A model generated the notes under the pieces. That model was not told the DNA's origin and searched no databases. It worked only from the letters and a program-made list of their open reading frames with translations. Below are positions 4,311 through 5,935 of a stretch of DNA of 5,935 nucleotides, in pieces. The translations under genes and the position numbers were made by a program. How positions within the stretch are numbered: position 1 is the stretch's first letter; every line of letters begins with the position of its first letter. The stretch is from an uncultured Romboutsia sp. (GTDB lineage Bacteria; Bacillota; Clostridia; Peptostreptococcales; Peptostreptococcaceae), in contig CALESE010000025.1 in assembly GCA_937907205.1 (NCBI GenBank), positions 1 to 5,935 of the forward strand. The letters run 5' to 3'.

Positions 4311-5935
4311 ATGGAAAAAGAATATAAAAACATCAATGAAGCGATGGCACTTCTGAAAAATGATACCAAGTTAGAAATAAAGAATGTAATATGCTTCTAT
4401 GTTGGAGAAAAGAAAGTAAAGAGCTACGATGAAGCAGTAGAAGAAAAAGAAGAAGATTGGTCTTATCAAGATTATTTGACTATTTGCTGTCATAAGAGAA
4501 AACTTAATCTTGTATGGCTGAACAAAGCAACAGTACGATTTACTTATTCTAATCATATCATATCTATAGATGATGATATAACAGACATGCATTTCTCATT
4601 GAAGCATTCTAACATTCATGATACCATTATATTCCAAGGTCAAGCTAATGATGACAATAAGAAAAACTATATTGGTTTGATGAGAGCATTTGAATATGAA
4701 GGTTTTTTCATGCTAAATACTATAGATGAAATCATTATGGCATCTGACAAGTATCTTGCATCTAATTTATTAGCTAAAGAGAATATTCCGCAACCTGGAT
4801 ATGTACTGATAACAAGAGAATTGATGGAGGACTTGAATACAGAATGCCATGATACCAGAGAAAGCTTCTGGAAGATGCTTGATTCTATCTATAAAGATAA
4901 TGAAAACATAAATGAACTAAAAGAAAACAGACAGTATGTAGTAAAGATATTGAATGGTAGCCTTGGTATTGGTGTATTCATTTGCAATCATGATGAAGTA
5001 GAAGGAATATTGCAAGCTATGTTTGCTGTAGATAAAGAAGCGGAATTCATCATACAAGAGTATAAAGAAAATACTGGTGACATTCGTGTACATGCATTTT
5101 CTGTTGATGGTGCTAATTATGAGATACTTGCTTGTATGAAACGTGATAAAATAAGTGGCGACTTCAGAAGCAATGTTTCGTTAGGGGCTAAGACAGAAGA
5201 ATACCAGATGACAGATAAGCAAAAAGAAATTGCATTGAAGGTTGCTAAGCTTTCTGGATGCAGATGGGTTGGTATTGACTTGATGGCTTGTACTGATGGT
5301 GACTTTGTAATAGAATATAATTCAAGTCCTGGTGTTCAAGGAATATCTCAGCAAATCAAGCATAATATGTTTGATATTGTGATAGATAAGATAGAAGCAT
5401 ACATGAAGAAGAATGCTATTTATCATACTGATGACTTTGAATTTGGTCAAGACAAAGGCAGATGCTTTACATCATACAATAAAGACACTATTCTTGAACT
5501 TTGGGAACATGATTGGTCACTTATATCTAGCAAGAGACAAGAAGTAATGTACAACTGCTTACTTATGCAACCAGGTCTTTTCTATAAGATACATGGTAAA
5601 GACAAACCAGAATATGGATTGGATTGCTCTGGATATATCAAATATGTAATGAAGAAAGCATTGAATGTAAATACACCTAACATGTGTGTTGACTTCTTCA
5701 CTATATTCACTGATAATGATTGGGAAAGAATATCTGTTGATGATCTTAAGCCTGGTGATATAGGTGTAAAGAATGAATCTACTATATTGAACCACTGTGG
5801 TATATATGCAGGTGCAGGAAAATGGTTTGATACTTCTTATCTTTACGGAGTACAACTATCTGACTATTCACACTTCAATTACTTCTTTAGAATAAAGAAT
5901 ATCGATACCGATGCTTTAGGAGAAAAGACAGATCA
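4311..5935 (+). CDS. RimK-type ATP-grasp ligase fused to NlpC/P60 peptidase (3' end outside window)
   Basis: At least 541 residues are visible and the frame is open at the right edge. Residues 1-140 are a divergent N-terminal part with an acidic run near 41-49. Residues 143-365 are a RimK-like ATP-grasp domain: SDKYLASNLL (145-154), YVVKILNGSLGIGV (209-222; Lys212 and glycine loop), IIQEY (247-251), GDIRVHAF (256-263), GDFRSNVSLG (283-292), GIDLM (321-325) and VIEYNSSPGVQGI (333-345). D323, E335 and N337 are the Mg-ATP ligands. After a linker, residues from about 408 form an NlpC/P60 domain: GLDCSGYIKYV with nucleophile Cys439, LKPGDIGV, and NHCGIYAGAG with catalytic His495. By spacing, the third catalytic position is most likely Asp507 (KWFDTS); His521 is an alternative. 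NlpC/P60 enzymes cut amide bonds, often gamma-D-glutamyl bonds in peptidoglycan peptides. No signal peptide is seen, so both domains should act in the cytoplasm. The ligase half is a clear paralogue of the gene one base upstream. Confidence 0.92.
   Translation, partial: MEKEYKNINEAMALLKNDTKLEIKNVICFYVGEKKVKSYDEAVEEKEEDWSYQDYLTICCHKRKLNLVWLNKATVRFTYSNHIISIDDDITDMHFSLKHSNIHDTIIFQGQANDDNKKNYIGLMRAFEYEGFFMLNTIDEIIMASDKYLASNLLAKENIPQPGYVLITRELMEDLNTECHDTRESFWKMLDSIYKDNENINELKENRQYVVKILNGSLGIGVFICNHDEVEGILQAMFAVDKEAEFIIQEYKENTGDIRVHAFSVDGANYEILACMKRDKISGDFRSNVSLGAKTEEYQMTDKQKEIALKVAKLSGCRWVGIDLMACTDGDFVIEYNSSPGVQGISQQIKHNMFDIVIDKIEAYMKKNAIYHTDDFEFGQDKGRCFTSYNKDTILELWEHDWSLISSKRQEVMYNCLLMQPGLFYKIHGKDKPEYGLDCSGYIKYVMKKALNVNTPNMCVDFFTIFTDNDWERISVDDLKPGDIGVKNESTILNHCGIYAGAGKWFDTSYLYGVQLSDYSHFNYFFRIKNIDTDALGEKTD

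Noticed and set aside
4371..4592. Minus-strand open frame of 73 codons
   Set aside because: It is antisense to the N-terminal part of the ligase-NlpC/P60 gene. Its hydrophobic, F/Y-rich composition is the expected shadow of Lys/Glu-rich codons.
5559..5855. Minus-strand open frame of 98 codons
   Set aside because: It is antisense to the NlpC/P60 domain, whose Cys and His motifs are clear in the plus frame.

Overview
This is an A/T-rich, tightly packed window with seven protein genes and no RNA genes, transposases or CRISPR repeats. It reads as a piece of a large phage, prophage or other accessory element. Genes overlap by 8-14 bases or are one base apart, several are small and unrecognisable, and no cellular housekeeping gene is present. 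No capsid, terminase, polymerase or tail gene is visible either, so the phage assignment is inference. Most start codons lack a Shine-Dalgarno sequence and sit behind A/T-rich leaders, and a TAnnTTTG-type element is present. Both fit a Bacteroidota host, but neither proves it. The standard genetic code fits: TAA and TGA are both used as stops.

The genes form two divergent blocks meeting at an intergenic stretch at 3177-3250. The left block is on the minus strand. In transcription order it has an unknown 97-residue protein (3176-2883), an 82-residue single-span membrane protein (2823-2575) and a hairpin terminator at 2560-2592. A three-gene overlapping set follows: a U32/PrtC-like TIM-barrel protein rich in cysteines (2509-1364), an unknown 107-residue helical protein (1371-1048), and a large protein that runs off the left edge (1061 to before 1), perhaps a GT-B-like transferase.

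The right block is on the plus strand and has two paralogous RimK-type ATP-grasp ligases in tandem, one base apart. The first (3251-4309) is a complete, free-standing ligase. The second (4311 to beyond 5935) carries the ligase domain and then a C-terminal NlpC/P60 cysteine peptidase/amidase domain, and it runs off the right edge.

The centrepiece is the ligase pair with an amide-bond hydrolase fused to one member. Enzymes that form and enzymes that cut amide or gamma-glutamyl-type bonds are encoded together, as in bifunctional glutathionylspermidine synthetase/amidase, but in the opposite domain order and with a RimK-type ligase. Together with the divergent U32-like gene and the possible transferase, this suggests a small modification pathway acting on a peptide, protein, cell wall or other amine/carboxylate substrate. 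The substrate cannot be read from the sequence.
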